Assembly: GCA_000688615.1 (NCBI GenBank)
Contig: JHVA01000001.1
Location: 248,001-312,000 of the forward strand
Reading direction: 5' to 3'
Length of the DNA: 64,000 nt
DNA from: Acidobacteriaceae bacterium KBS 146
Lineage (GTDB): Bacteria; Acidobacteriota; Terriglobia; Terriglobales; Acidobacteriaceae
This document shows positions 45,811 through 54,193 of this stretch, piece by piece. The notes under the pieces were generated by a model. It had not been told where the DNA came from and searched no databases. It saw only the letters and a list, made by a program, of their open reading frames with translations. Each line of letters opens with the position of its first letter. The first letter of the stretch is position 1. Both the position numbers and the translations under genes were made by a program.

Positions 45811-46575
45811 ATGAGCCGTACTTTCATCTACGCCCTCACGTTCCTTGCCGTTGCCTCCCCCGCATTCGCCCGGGCACAGGCTGCTCCGTCACCCCCTCCA
45901 TGCCAGAGGAGCGACAATCCATCCGGCAATGCTCACGGCAATCCCTCTTTGGGCACTGCTCCTTGCGCTCCTTCGAACAAGGAGCCATCTGCCGCACAAA
46001 AGTTCCCGTTCCCGGGCCAGTCGGCACCCGTTAAAACGGACCCGAGGCAGGATGCCCCAAACGCTCCTGCACCTAGCGGAAAAGAACCTTCCGCAGCGGA
46101 TAAATTTCCTTTTCCATCCGATGCGCCGCCTCCAATGCCTGGTTCCGAGCCGGACAACCCGAGCAGCAGCTCCAGCTCTTCCAGCAGCAGTTCCAGCGCC
46201 GACGATCCCGCGGATGCACCCTCTGCCGATAAGCCTCCCCTCGATACCAAGGGAGATCAGCCCCGTCCTTCAGGCCGCCGTCGTCTTCCCAAGATAGAGA
46301 AGCTCCAAAGCGATGAAGAACGAGCCGAGGAAGATCTCAAGGTATCTAAGTTTTATGAGGATGCGGGAGACCTCAACGCCGCATATCTTCGGGCGGTGGA
46401 TGCCGTGAAGTATCTTCCGTCTGATGGGGAGACGCACTTCGCCCTGGCCCATGTTGCACAAAAGCTCAAAAAGCGCGAGGAGGCCATTGCAGAGTACAAC
46501 AACTATCTGCAACTAGCCCCCGACGGCCTCAAAATCAAGCAGGCCCAGAAAGCGCTGGACGAACTTCGACGTTAG
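45811..46575 (+). CDS. secreted TPR-like protein with Ser-rich linker
   Basis: A 254-residue protein with a signal peptide ending near ARAQA. The N-terminal 120 residues are low-complexity with two copies of a short motif, KEPSAAQKFPFPG and KEPSAADKFPFPS. A run of about twelve Ser follows (near 117-129). After a charged part comes a helical C-terminal domain (AEEDLKVSKFYEDAGDLNAA, HFALAHVAQKLKKREEAIAEY) with TPR-like spacing, about two repeats. The role is unknown. It is divergent from the SET gene and convergent with flgL. Confidence 0.7.
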   Translation: MSRTFIYALTFLAVASPAFARAQAAPSPPPCQRSDNPSGNAHGNPSLGTAPCAPSNKEPSAAQKFPFPGQSAPVKTDPRQDAPNAPAPSGKEPSAADKFPFPSDAPPPMPGSEPDNPSSSSSSSSSSSSADDPADAPSADKPPLDTKGDQPRPSGRRRLPKIEKLQSDEERAEEDLKVSKFYEDAGDLNAAYLRAVDAVKYLPSDGETHFALAHVAQKLKKREEAIAEYNNYLQLAPDGLKIKQAQKALDELRR

Positions 46576-46580
46576 TCTGA

Positions 46581-47480
46581 CTACGGCAGATGGCTGAACA
46601 GGTTGTTCTGTTGCAGCGCGGTGATGACGCTTAAAAGGGCCTGATACTGTGTCTCATTCGACTTCAACTCTGTCGCCACGGTCGCCGGATCCGAAGAAAC
46701 CAACGCCCCCTGCTGTACCTTGAGTTGGGCCTCCTCCGTCTGAGCATAGGTACTGGTCGATCGAATCGTGCCCAGGGAATTGTTCAAAAAGCTGCGCTGC
46801 GTAGAAACCCCGTTGAGCGCATTCGTAAGGCCAGAGCTGTCGGCGGAGATATTGGCCGTGGGCGCCCCACTGGTCAGATCGGCAACGAGCTGATTCAGCA
46901 CGCCAAGAACTCCCGTAGACCCCGACCCAAAGACCGTCGAGCCCGGTAGACTGATCTGGATCTGCTGCCCCCCCGGCGTCACAACGGATTGAACGCTGGC
47001 ATCGCCGTTGTAATTCGCTGTCGCCGGTGTGGTTGTGGTATCCAGGGTGAACGGCGCTGTATCTCCCCGGCTGCCGGAAAACAGATATGCCCCCTGATAA
47101 CTCGAGTTCGCGAGCGACAGAACGTTGTCGCGAATGGAGGCTACCTGCTGCGCGATCGACTGCAGATTGGCTCCGTTGACGGTGCCATTCGCAGCGCCCA
47201 CCGCCAGCGAGATCGCAGACGTTACCTGCGAGACCACCTCGCCGAGCGTTGAGTCCACCATCTGCAGCCGGGACGAGACACCCGATGCGGTCTGGACATA
47301 GGTATCTATTTTGCTGATCTGCCCATCCAGACGCAGGCTCTGGCTCGCTGCCGCCGGGTCGTCGGAGAGCGATCCCACGCGAAGACCGCTAGAGAGCTCT
47401 GCCGCAAGATCGTTGGAGTTCTTCATCGTGTGGTTGAGCGCGAGCACAACATTGTTGAAGTAGGTCGGATCTGCCCTCAT
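46581..47480 (-). CDS. flgL: flagellar hook-associated protein 3
   Basis: A 299-residue junction protein between hook and filament. The N-terminal flagellin-like helix (MRADPTYFNNVVLALNHTMK, then NDLAAELSSGLRVGSLSDDPAAASQSLRLDGQI) and the C-terminal helix (LKSNETQYQALLSVITALQQ) match the FlgL/FliC fold. It lies 19 bases after flgK in the same operon and is short for FlgL (E. coli 317). It is presumably exported by the flagellar type III system. Confidence 0.92.
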   Translation of the reverse strand: MRADPTYFNNVVLALNHTMKNSNDLAAELSSGLRVGSLSDDPAAASQSLRLDGQISKIDTYVQTASGVSSRLQMVDSTLGEVVSQVTSAISLAVGAANGTVNGANLQSIAQQVASIRDNVLSLANSSYQGAYLFSGSRGDTAPFTLDTTTTPATANYNGDASVQSVVTPGGQQIQISLPGSTVFGSGSTGVLGVLNQLVADLTSGAPTANISADSSGLTNALNGVSTQRSFLNNSLGTIRSTSTYAQTEEAQLKVQQGALVSSDPATVATELKSNETQYQALLSVITALQQNNLFSHLP

Positions 47481-47498
47481 GGTCTTCGTCCTTTTTGC

Positions 47499-48905
47499 TT
47501 AGGAGACTGCAGTTGTGACGCCAAGATTCAGTGCGCTGGCCATCATCTCGTCGGTGATCGAAAAGAGCTTAGCCGCCGCTTCATAAGCTCGTTGATACTG
47601 AGTGAGATTCGCCGCTTCCTCGTCGAGAGAAACCGCCGAAAGAGCGTTCCGCTGGCTCGACATCTGCGACAGAGCCGCCTGCTGGGTCGTATTGTCTGCC
47701 ACGGCTGCAGCAGTGTCATTGCCGATCTGCCCCATCAGGCTGGTCAGAAACTCGAACGGAGTCGCCCCGCCAACATTCGCGCTATTGGCGAGACCGGCGA
47801 GCAGCAGAGCATTCCCAGTACCGGTCGCACCCTCACCGACAGCCGCCGCAGCGATCGATTGAGGATCGGTCGTTGCCATCGCGATCAGCGATGCTGCGCC
47901 GCTCGACGTGGCGGGAAGCTGAAAGATCGCCTGCCCAGCGTTCCCATTCCCATCCAGCCCCTGCGCGTTGACTTGGTTTACCTGCGTGGCGACATCGTAG
48001 GCCAGTTCATCAAGCGCGCTCTGGTACTGCGGAAGCGACTGGTCTCTTGCCGCGAGAGCTCCTCCCAGGGCTCCGCCAGTCAGCCCCGAGGTGACATCCG
48101 CTGGCGGAACTCCTGCCATGACCTTTGTCTTGCCGCCTACCTGGATCGTGCTCATCGGATATGCCTGGTTGCCGCTCATCAGCACGGCGCCGTTGGTGGT
48201 GGTGAGCGTGATCTGATTGTTCTCGTTCGAAATCTGATCCAGCCCAATGTACTGCGAAAGTTGCCCGATGGCCTGCTGTCTCTGGTCTTCCAGCACGCCA
48301 GCATCCGCGTTAGGGCTCGTACTTGAAATCTTCTGGTTCAAACTCGCGATCGTCGAAAGCAGTCCGTTCACCGTGTCCACATCGCTCGAAACCTGTTTGT
48401 TCAGGTCCGAAGACACTCCCGCCATCTGGTTCGCTGCACTGTTGAAGGCTCCTGCCAGGTTGCTTGCCGCCGAGATCACCTTTTGCCGCGTCGCCGTATC
48501 CGATGGATTCGCCGTCAACGACGACAGCGCGTTGTAAAAATTATTCAAGGCCGTACCGAGCGCCGTGGAACTGGCTGAGGTGGAGTTTGAGGTCAGGCCG
48601 AAGATGCTTTGAACCTGATTCAGCGAATCCTCCAGCGATTGGCTCTGCGCCTGGACCTGAATCTGTTGCTGTAATCGCTGTTCCAGAACACGGTCTCTCT
48701 GGGACACAGGCCCACCCGCACTCACTCCCATCCCGAGGGTCGTACTTCCAATCGTGACCGTGTCGTTTTCAGTCCAGCTTGCAACCTCCCGGGTATAGCC
48801 GGGAGTGTTCTGGTTGGCGACGTTGTTCGACGTGATATTCAACGCTGTCTGATTGGCCATCAAGGCCTGCTGCGCCAGCGCAAGTGCGGAATTCAGTGTT
48901 CCCAT
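47499..48905 (-). CDS. flgK: flagellar hook-associated protein 1
   Basis: A 468-residue hook-filament junction protein. The N-terminus has the axial-protein pattern (ALALAQQALMANQTALNIT, NNVANQNTPGYTRE), then Ser/Ala-rich helices. The C-terminal motif QRNALSAVSLDEEAANLTQY with QRAYEAAAKLFSITDEM is the typical FlgK end. It is shorter than the E. coli protein (547), with the central variable domain reduced. It sits between the small ORF downstream of flgM and flgL. Confidence 0.94.
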   Translation of the reverse strand: MGTLNSALALAQQALMANQTALNITSNNVANQNTPGYTREVASWTENDTVTIGSTTLGMGVSAGGPVSQRDRVLEQRLQQQIQVQAQSQSLEDSLNQVQSIFGLTSNSTSASSTALGTALNNFYNALSSLTANPSDTATRQKVISAASNLAGAFNSAANQMAGVSSDLNKQVSSDVDTVNGLLSTIASLNQKISSTSPNADAGVLEDQRQQAIGQLSQYIGLDQISNENNQITLTTTNGAVLMSGNQAYPMSTIQVGGKTKVMAGVPPADVTSGLTGGALGGALAARDQSLPQYQSALDELAYDVATQVNQVNAQGLDGNGNAGQAIFQLPATSSGAASLIAMATTDPQSIAAAAVGEGATGTGNALLLAGLANSANVGGATPFEFLTSLMGQIGNDTAAAVADNTTQQAALSQMSSQRNALSAVSLDEEAANLTQYQRAYEAAAKLFSITDEMMASALNLGVTTAVS

Positions 48906-48921
48906 CTCTTGTATTCCTCTC

Positions 48922-49119
48922 TTATGTCAGCCTTGCAGCACTCTCAGATTCTTCAGCCTTAGGCTCCTTCGGATTGCTCTGCTGCTCTGGAAAGAGCTGC
49001 CGCAGGCATGGGGTAACGCCGGAGCGTACGAGCCGCAGGATCCGTTCTTCGAACGTAAGATATCTCTCGAGATCGAGACGAGAGAGTGTCTCCATCGTCT
49101 CTTCCACCATTCCAGCCAT
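48922..49119 (-). CDS. small unknown flagellar-operon protein at the flgN position
   Basis: A 65-residue frame between flgM and flgK, starting at ATG 49119 behind GACGAGG, 27 bases after the flgM stop and in the same frame. A helix with Leu at heptad-like spacing (MVEETMETLSRLDLERYLTF, EERILRLVRSG) precedes a polar Glu/Lys-rich tail. In many bacteria flgN, a chaperone of FlgK and FlgL, lies here, but FlgN is about 140 residues. This could be a truncated or unrelated chaperone. It ends 16 bases before flgK. Confidence 0.55.
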   Translation of the reverse strand: MAGMVEETMETLSRLDLERYLTFEERILRLVRSGVTPCLRQLFPEQQSNPKEPKAEESESAARLT

Positions 49120-49146
49120 AGCCTCGTCCCGCCAGCAGCCGGAGAA

Positions 49147-49449
49147 CTACTTCAGAAGAGAATCGATGATCTTGCCGGCCACATCCGAAGACGACACGTG
49201 GTAGCTTCCATCGGCAATCGCCTTTTGCAGCGCCGCGACCTTGTCCGTTCGTACATCCGACCCAGAGAGGGCCTGCGCCATCAATCCGGCCGCAGGGCTC
49301 AGCTTTGTCTCGTCGGACTCTGTTCTCGCCGCCGCTTTGCCCTCGATCGCCTTGCTTCGCTCAGTCGCTTGTTGGGTCTGTGCAGACGACGGGGTTGCGA
49401 TGGGATTCAGAACCTGTTTCCAATCGCCAATTCCATTTGAGTAGCTCAT
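49147..49449 (-). CDS. flgM: anti-sigma-28 factor FlgM
   Basis: A 100-residue protein starting MSYSNGIGDWKQVLNPI. The N-terminal half is unstructured and Gln/Thr/Ser-rich. The C-terminal half has the FlgM sigma-binding pattern: DKVAALQKAIADGSYHVSSS followed by VAGKIIDSLLK. FlgM holds sigma-28 (FliA) inactive until it is exported through the finished hook-basal body, then late genes fire. It is headed by a sigma-28-type promoter at 49472-49498, so it would be part of its own feedback loop. GGAGG precedes the ATG. Confidence 0.88.
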   Translation of the reverse strand: MSYSNGIGDWKQVLNPIATPSSAQTQQATERSKAIEGKAAARTESDETKLSPAAGLMAQALSGSDVRTDKVAALQKAIADGSYHVSSSDVAGKIIDSLLK

Positions 49450-49471
49450 CGATTCCTCCAGCTAGGTCCAT

Positions 49472-49498
49472 TCATCGGCAGGACCCTGGCAAACTTTA
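49472..49498 (-). promoter_or_regulatory. near-perfect sigma-28 (FliA) promoter for flgM-flgK-flgL
   Basis: On the minus strand: TAAAGTTT (49498-49491), eleven bases, then GCCGATGA (49479-49472). The enterobacterial FliA consensus is TAAAGTTT-N11-GCCGATAA, so 15 of 16 positions match with the exact spacer. The -10 element ends 23 bases before the flgM ATG (49449). Confidence 0.9.
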
Positions 49499-49664
49499 GT
49501 ACCGTAAGGCGTCAAAATCGTAACTTCACAAAGATGCCCGTCGGTTGTTCAATGAAGGGGAAGCGTCTTCCTTACTGCAAGAAAGTTTGTTAGAGCAGCC
49601 CTCCCGCTGATTCCGCCTGAGAGCAGATTCTTTTTACGCCTGAGTGCGATACGATTCCCTTGGA

Positions 49665-50408
49665 ATGAACCAGAGAAACCCCGCTCCGAATCCGATCCAG
49701 CCGCGGATTCTCCGAGCCTACTCCACACTTCTCCAGCTTCACCCCATGTGGTCAGGGTCGCTCGTCCTCTCTCTGGGGCTGTCCCCCGAAGCGAGCGCGC
49801 TCCCCATCGCCTCCAATATCGCTGGGGCAGTTTCGCTCGCGATCGACGACGATCCCGTTCACCTCAGAGAGATCGTTCGTTCCGGTGCCGTGGATTTTGT
49901 CGTCAACTCTCTCGATGAAGCCATACGCGCTATGAAGAATGAGCTTCGCAAGCAGGCCCCACTCTCCGTCGCCCTCCAGGCGTCGCCGCTGGCAGCGCTT
50001 GAGGAGGCCATCGACCGCGGTCTCGCCCCCCAACTCTTTTCCAGTTTTCTTCCCGCAACTCCGGTTGTTTTGGAGATGGCCGGCAAACTTCGAGCCCTCG
50101 GGGCCGATCTGATCGATTTCAGCTTTGGTTCCCGGGAGCCCTATCCCGGATTTCTCGACAGTGAAACCATCCTCGCGCCAAAGCTCACAAGCCATTCCTG
50201 GCAGCTTCACACATATTCGTTTGAGACCTCTGCCGAGCTCCGGGACTTCGATGCCCATGCCTTAAACCTGCTGCCGTCGAACGATCTGCTTCGCCGCCGA
50301 TGGCTTGAAGCCGCACCTCGCATTCTTCAGCGCCAGCGGCCCCCCCAGCGTTCCCTGTGGCTTGCTCCTCAGGAGGCAGATCTGCTTCGGGAGGCCGTCA
50401 ATAGATGA
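49665..50408 (+). CDS. urocanase-like domain protein
   Basis: A 247-residue cytoplasmic protein from ATG 49665 (an in-frame ATG at 49644 adds 7). The run LVLSLGLSPEASALPIASNI, then GAVSLAIDDDPVHLREIVRSG, NSLDEAIRAMKNELRKQAPL and SVALQASPLAALEEAIDRGLAPQLF follows the order and spacing of the central Rossmann-like part of urocanate hydratase. In urocanase these positions read GLGGMGGAQPLA, a VEVDP strand, LDEAL and SIGLLGNAAEVLPELVRRG. The NAD-binding Gly-rich loop is not preserved (GLSPEASALP), and the other urocanase parts are missing. Function unknown, and it is divergent from flgM. Confidence 0.5.
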   Translation: MNQRNPAPNPIQPRILRAYSTLLQLHPMWSGSLVLSLGLSPEASALPIASNIAGAVSLAIDDDPVHLREIVRSGAVDFVVNSLDEAIRAMKNELRKQAPLSVALQASPLAALEEAIDRGLAPQLFSSFLPATPVVLEMAGKLRALGADLIDFSFGSREPYPGFLDSETILAPKLTSHSWQLHTYSFETSAELRDFDAHALNLLPSNDLLRRRWLEAAPRILQRQRPPQRSLWLAPQEADLLREAVNR

Positions 50409-50578
50409 TCGGGCCTAAGCTGCACAATCGATGCGCACTAAATCTGCCGTTTCTCTGCTCCCCACTGTCTACAATTAAATAGGGAGAGCGTATGAAGGCA
50501 GCTCCATGATGGAAACGTGAAGTCCGGACCTAAGATGTGTTTATAGAAGACTTTGCGCAAATTGTGTAGGGGTAGGTC

Positions 50579-51190
50579 TCAGGTGGCGACGGCCTGAATC
50601 CGTTCCCACAGGACCGGCATCCCAGCACCGGTCTTTGATGAGACTGGAATAATCTCATCGATCTCGTGCTCCTGCCGAAGCGTCGCGAGATTTTTACCGA
50701 GCACGTTTTTCGAGAGTCGATCTGCCTTCGTTCCGACGACGACAAATGGTCGCTGCATCTCTTTCAGGTAATGAATCAACTGGCTGTCGCTCGCCTGTGG
50801 AGGAATGTTGGTGTCGACCAGGCATACGCAGAGGGCCAGATTCTCCCGCTCGGCAAGATAGGGCTCAATAAACTTGGGCCACTCGGCCGAGATCGATTTC
50901 GAGATCTTCGCGTATCCATAGCCAGGCAAATCCGCAAAGATGATCGAAGGGACAGCCTTTTGCCGTCCACCCGTCACCTCGTGGAGTGCGAAGAAATTGA
51001 TCGCTCGTGTTCTTCCGGGTGTAGAGGAGACGCGCGCCTCTTTGGAGCCAAGCAGGGCGTTAATCAGCGACGACTTACCCACGTTCGAGCGCCCAAGAAA
51101 TGCGACCTCAGGTCTGCCAAAGGTCTTCGACTCGGTAGGGAAGTGAGCCGCGCTCGTCGCAGAGAGAAGGAAGACAGGGTTTAGACGCAT
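50579..51190 (-). CDS. engB: ribosome biogenesis GTPase EngB (YsxC/YihA)
   Basis: A 203-residue TrmE-Era-EngA-EngB-family GTPase. The G motifs are G1 GRSNVGKSSLINAL, the following STPGRTRAINFF, G3 DLPGYGYAK, G4 TKADRL and G5 VSSKTGAGM. It is needed for large-subunit assembly in bacteria where studied. It carries no extensions. It is separated from the upstream lipoprotein gene by a hairpin terminator. Confidence 0.96.
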   Translation of the reverse strand: MRLNPVFLLSATSAAHFPTESKTFGRPEVAFLGRSNVGKSSLINALLGSKEARVSSTPGRTRAINFFALHEVTGGRQKAVPSIIFADLPGYGYAKISKSISAEWPKFIEPYLAERENLALCVCLVDTNIPPQASDSQLIHYLKEMQRPFVVVGTKADRLSKNVLGKNLATLRQEHEIDEIIPVSSKTGAGMPVLWERIQAVAT

Positions 51191-51231
51191 AGTGTTCAGT
51201 CTACCGGCAAGAAGTCCTCAACGACGGGAAC

Positions 51232-51265
51232 AAGAAGAGGCGTCCCGAAGGACGCCCCTTCTTGC
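51232..51265 (-). terminator. hairpin terminator after the Gly-zipper lipoprotein gene
   Basis: GGCGTCC (51240-51246) and GGACGCC (51251-51257) pair around a CGAA loop. Outer arms CAAGAA and TTCTTG (51232-51237, 51260-51265) extend it past a two-base mismatch. Confidence 0.7.
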
Positions 51266-51280
51266 TGCTTTGATAGAAGA

Positions 51281-52054
51281 TTACCTTGTCACCGTAAGCG
51301 GGGACTGCAGGGTGAACGTAACCACGGACTCTGCCGGGATGACAATGTCCTTGTTGCCGGTAAGGGCTGCTCCAGCTGTGCCTGCTCCGGCGCCAGCAAG
51401 GCCACCGATCAGGGCTCCCTTTCCACCGCCGGCGAGGCCGCCAATCAGGGCGCCTACACCGGTACCGCCCCCAATAATGCCAGCCGTGCGCTTGCCTTTG
51501 CCTTTCTCTTGCCGCAGGTAAGAGGTGGTTGAGACCTGGTGACCGCCAATGGAGGTCAACTGAATCGCAAGATCACCCTCGCCCTTGAACTTGCCACGGC
51601 CCTTGGCTGCGACGACCGTGCCCTCAACGTGCGTCCCTCGGGGCAAAACGACCTTGCCACTTGATGTGGTCAAGGCGGAAGAAAGCTCGCCGCTAAAGGC
51701 GTCTCCGACGTTATTTGTCTTGGCGCTGATCTGCTGGGACATGACGACTGAGACCTTGGAGCCGCTGGGAACCGTCAATTTCGCAGGAGCGGGGGGGCGC
51801 GCTGGTTCGGCTGCTGGAGCAGAAACCGGAGCAGCGGCTGCTGCAGGTGCAGCTGCTGGAGCCGGAACTGCTGCAGGCGTTGCGGCAGGCGCCGTAGCTG
51901 GAGTCGCCGCTGGGGCTGCAGGCGGAGGGGCTGCCGGAGCTGCGGAGGCAGCCTCATTCGTCGGCGCCGCAGGGGTCGAGCTCTTGCACCCTACCAGGAC
52001 AAAGGCCGTGGTCAGAGCGAATGTGATTGCCAACTTTCTGGGCGTAACGTACAT
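51281..52054 (-). CDS. Gly-zipper lipoprotein with Ala/Pro-rich linker
   Basis: 257 residues from ATG 52054, preceded by AGGAG (which is itself inside an alternative ATG frame at 52069). The signal peptide ends in a lipobox (VLVGC, Cys23). An Ala/Pro-rich low-complexity stretch follows (about 27-90). A conserved beta-rich domain (about 92-175: KLTVPSGSKVSVVMSQQIS, VVLPRGTHVEGTVVAA) comes next. The C-terminal part has glycine-zipper repeats (GGGTGVGALIGGLAGGGKGA) that can pack in the membrane. A small secreted or outer-membrane lipoprotein of unknown role. Confidence 0.8.
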   Translation of the reverse strand: MYVTPRKLAITFALTTAFVLVGCKSSTPAAPTNEAASAAPAAPPPAAPAATPATAPAATPAAVPAPAAAPAAAAAPVSAPAAEPARPPAPAKLTVPSGSKVSVVMSQQISAKTNNVGDAFSGELSSALTTSSGKVVLPRGTHVEGTVVAAKGRGKFKGEGDLAIQLTSIGGHQVSTTSYLRQEKGKGKRTAGIIGGGTGVGALIGGLAGGGKGALIGGLAGAGAGTAGAALTGNKDIVIPAESVVTFTLQSPLTVTR

Positions 52055-52187
52055 GCGTTTTCTCCTCATGGTGCAATCTCGGTAGAAATATACTCTCGAT
52101 AGAGTACCTGCGGCGGATCGAAAGTTGTATGTATCTCGTTTTACAGCCACTTTTATCCCCAGGGCGCCTTTTAGGAAACCTGCAGTT

Positions 52188-54002
52188 TCAGGCCTTGCTC
52201 CCCTCGAAATGGCGCTCAATTTCTTCGAGTGTCTTGCCCTTCGTCTCCGGCAGGAAGAAGGTTACAACGACAAAGTAAATGACTGTGAAACCGGCGAACA
52301 GGAAGAACATGAAAGAGTAGCCGTGTTTGCTGACAACCGGCAGGAAGATGCCAGCCAGCGTCGTTGAGACCAGCTGGTTGATAACGAGGGCAATACTCAT
52401 CCCATTCGAGCGAATGCGTGTCGGCATCAATTCCGAGAGCGCCAGCCAGACGCCAACGCCGGGACCAACCGCGTAGAACGACATAAACAGATACAAGCCG
52501 ATAGCGACCATCCATCCATGGCTCGATTCGGGAACACGGCCAACAACCGCGCGATCGATTCTGAGCGGAGCTGTCCGGGCCGCATCCAGGTTGCCGAAAG
52601 GATTTTTGAAGAAGGCCTCGACCTTATTCGATGGTACGGCGCTCTCGCGAGTAATCTGTACCGGCGCCGCGCTGGGGTCATCCGAGCGCACAAAGCTCGT
52701 TGCTGCCGTATAGTCGCCGTAAGAATAGATGACAGCCAGAGAGGCTCGTTGGCTATCAATGGAGCCTCCTTTGCCTGCAGCATCCAGCAACCTCTGCGCC
52801 TCCGCTGGCGTAAAAGTGAGGTTCACTTTCTGCTCCGGCGTCACCATGGCCTGAACCACCTCGCGGCAGTCCTCGTTGGCTTTCTCCGTTCCGAGAAACA
52901 GCAGGCCCACTCCGATCAGCGAGACGATGATCCCAGACGTTCCCAGAATGAAGAGGAATTTTCGACCTTTTCGGTCGATCAAAGACATACCAATGATCGT
53001 CATCAGGAAATTGACGATAGTAAAGATGACATATCCCCAATGAGCGTGAAGGTCGGAGAGCCCGCTTTGCAGAAGGATGGCGGTGTTGTATCCGATGATC
53101 GAATTGACGCCGGTTGCGGTATTGCAGAACAGAATGATGCAGGCCAGCAGAAAGGGAATCACATACTTTCTGCGCAGAAGGGACTCTTTGACGGCTCCGC
53201 CAGCGGTTTTAGTACTCTTCGCAGCGGCGGCGATCCGCTCCATCTCCTTCATCTCGATCTCTGCCTGGCCCGCCTCGCGCGACCGTAGAAGAGAGGACAT
53301 TGCTTTTTCAGCTCGTCCGCGCAGAAGCAGCCATCGTGGTGACTCGGCGACAAATAAACTGCCGATGACGAAGAGGACCCCCGGTGGGAGAGAGACCCAG
53401 AATATCCGTCTCCACGCCTGGTCCTTGAAGGCGAAGACTGTGGCGGCGTCGGCTGCGCGAGCAACTGTCTCCACGCGATAGCTGTAATAAATACCGATCA
53501 GCGCGGCCGAAACGATCCCCAGCGTCAGCAGCCACTGAAAGACAGCGGTTCCTTTGCCACGGTTGCTGGCCGGGAGGCATTCAGCAAGATAGAGCGGAAC
53601 GACAACTCCGATCAGTCCGCCGCTGATGCCCTGCAACAGACGTCCGAAGAACAACGGACCGTATCCATGCGCGACTGCGATCATCGGGATGCTGAGCACG
53701 AAGGTCAACCCGCTGACGACCATCAGCGGTTTCCGTCCCATCCAGTCAGCGAGAAGACCCGCAAAAAGAGTCGAAATGACGCTGCCAAGCAAAACGGCCG
53801 CGACAATAATGGAGAGCTGACTGGCCGTCAGCCCTGAGGTGGCTTCGAGATAAGGAAGTGCCCCGCCGATGATTCCGACATCCACACCGTACAGCAGGCC
53901 CCCAAGTCCCGCCACTAAGAGGAGAAAGCGGTTGTAGCTGGACTTCACTCCCACAGTTGGAGCTGCTGCGGACGAACTGGATACGTTATAGGGCATAGGC
54001 AA
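52188..54002 (-). CDS. MFS sugar porter with a large TM9-TM10 insert
   Basis: A 604-residue 12-helix transporter of the sugar porter branch. Typical marks are DWMGRKPLMV after TM2, GRLLQGISGGLIGVVVPLYLAE, the PxWLLLRGR motif (ESPRWLLLRGRAEKA), GPGVGVWLALSELMPTRIRS after TM10 and FFLPETKGKTLEEIERHFEG at the end. Between TM9 (ending near GTEK) and TM10 lies about 122 extra residues (375-496), so the protein is longer than the usual 450-500. It probably imports the sugar degraded by the neighbouring fuconate pathway. It lies downstream of the mutarotase, with a 191-base gap. Confidence 0.9.
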   Translation of the reverse strand: MPMPYNVSSSSAAAPTVGVKSSYNRFLLLVAGLGGLLYGVDVGIIGGALPYLEATSGLTASQLSIIVAAVLLGSVISTLFAGLLADWMGRKPLMVVSGLTFVLSIPMIAVAHGYGPLFFGRLLQGISGGLIGVVVPLYLAECLPASNRGKGTAVFQWLLTLGIVSAALIGIYYSYRVETVARAADAATVFAFKDQAWRRIFWVSLPPGVLFVIGSLFVAESPRWLLLRGRAEKAMSSLLRSREAGQAEIEMKEMERIAAAAKSTKTAGGAVKESLLRRKYVIPFLLACIILFCNTATGVNSIIGYNTAILLQSGLSDLHAHWGYVIFTIVNFLMTIIGMSLIDRKGRKFLFILGTSGIIVSLIGVGLLFLGTEKANEDCREVVQAMVTPEQKVNLTFTPAEAQRLLDAAGKGGSIDSQRASLAVIYSYGDYTAATSFVRSDDPSAAPVQITRESAVPSNKVEAFFKNPFGNLDAARTAPLRIDRAVVGRVPESSHGWMVAIGLYLFMSFYAVGPGVGVWLALSELMPTRIRSNGMSIALVINQLVSTTLAGIFLPVVSKHGYSFMFFLFAGFTVIYFVVVTFFLPETKGKTLEEIERHFEGSKA

Positions 54003-54193
54003 TCAGAATTTCGAAATTGGATTGGATGTTGCGGTCAATGCTTACAGTCAAATAATTGTGGCGATACGCCGATGGAGCGCGCCGTTAGGCACAAGGTTGA
54101 ATCATCTTTGCAGAACACCATACCAGTCCTGAGAGGGATAGGGAATGGATAAAGTACAGCGCGGATGATCAGGAACATCAGCGACTTGAGTCG

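Noticed and set aside
46135..46210. AGC/TCC-rich repeat resembling a CRISPR or microsatellite
   Set aside because: It encodes a poly-Ser linker in frame within the TPR-like gene and has no spacer structure.
51775..51960. GC-rich low-complexity DNA as a possible structural repeat
   Set aside because: It is explained by the Ala/Pro-rich linker of the Gly-zipper lipoprotein gene.
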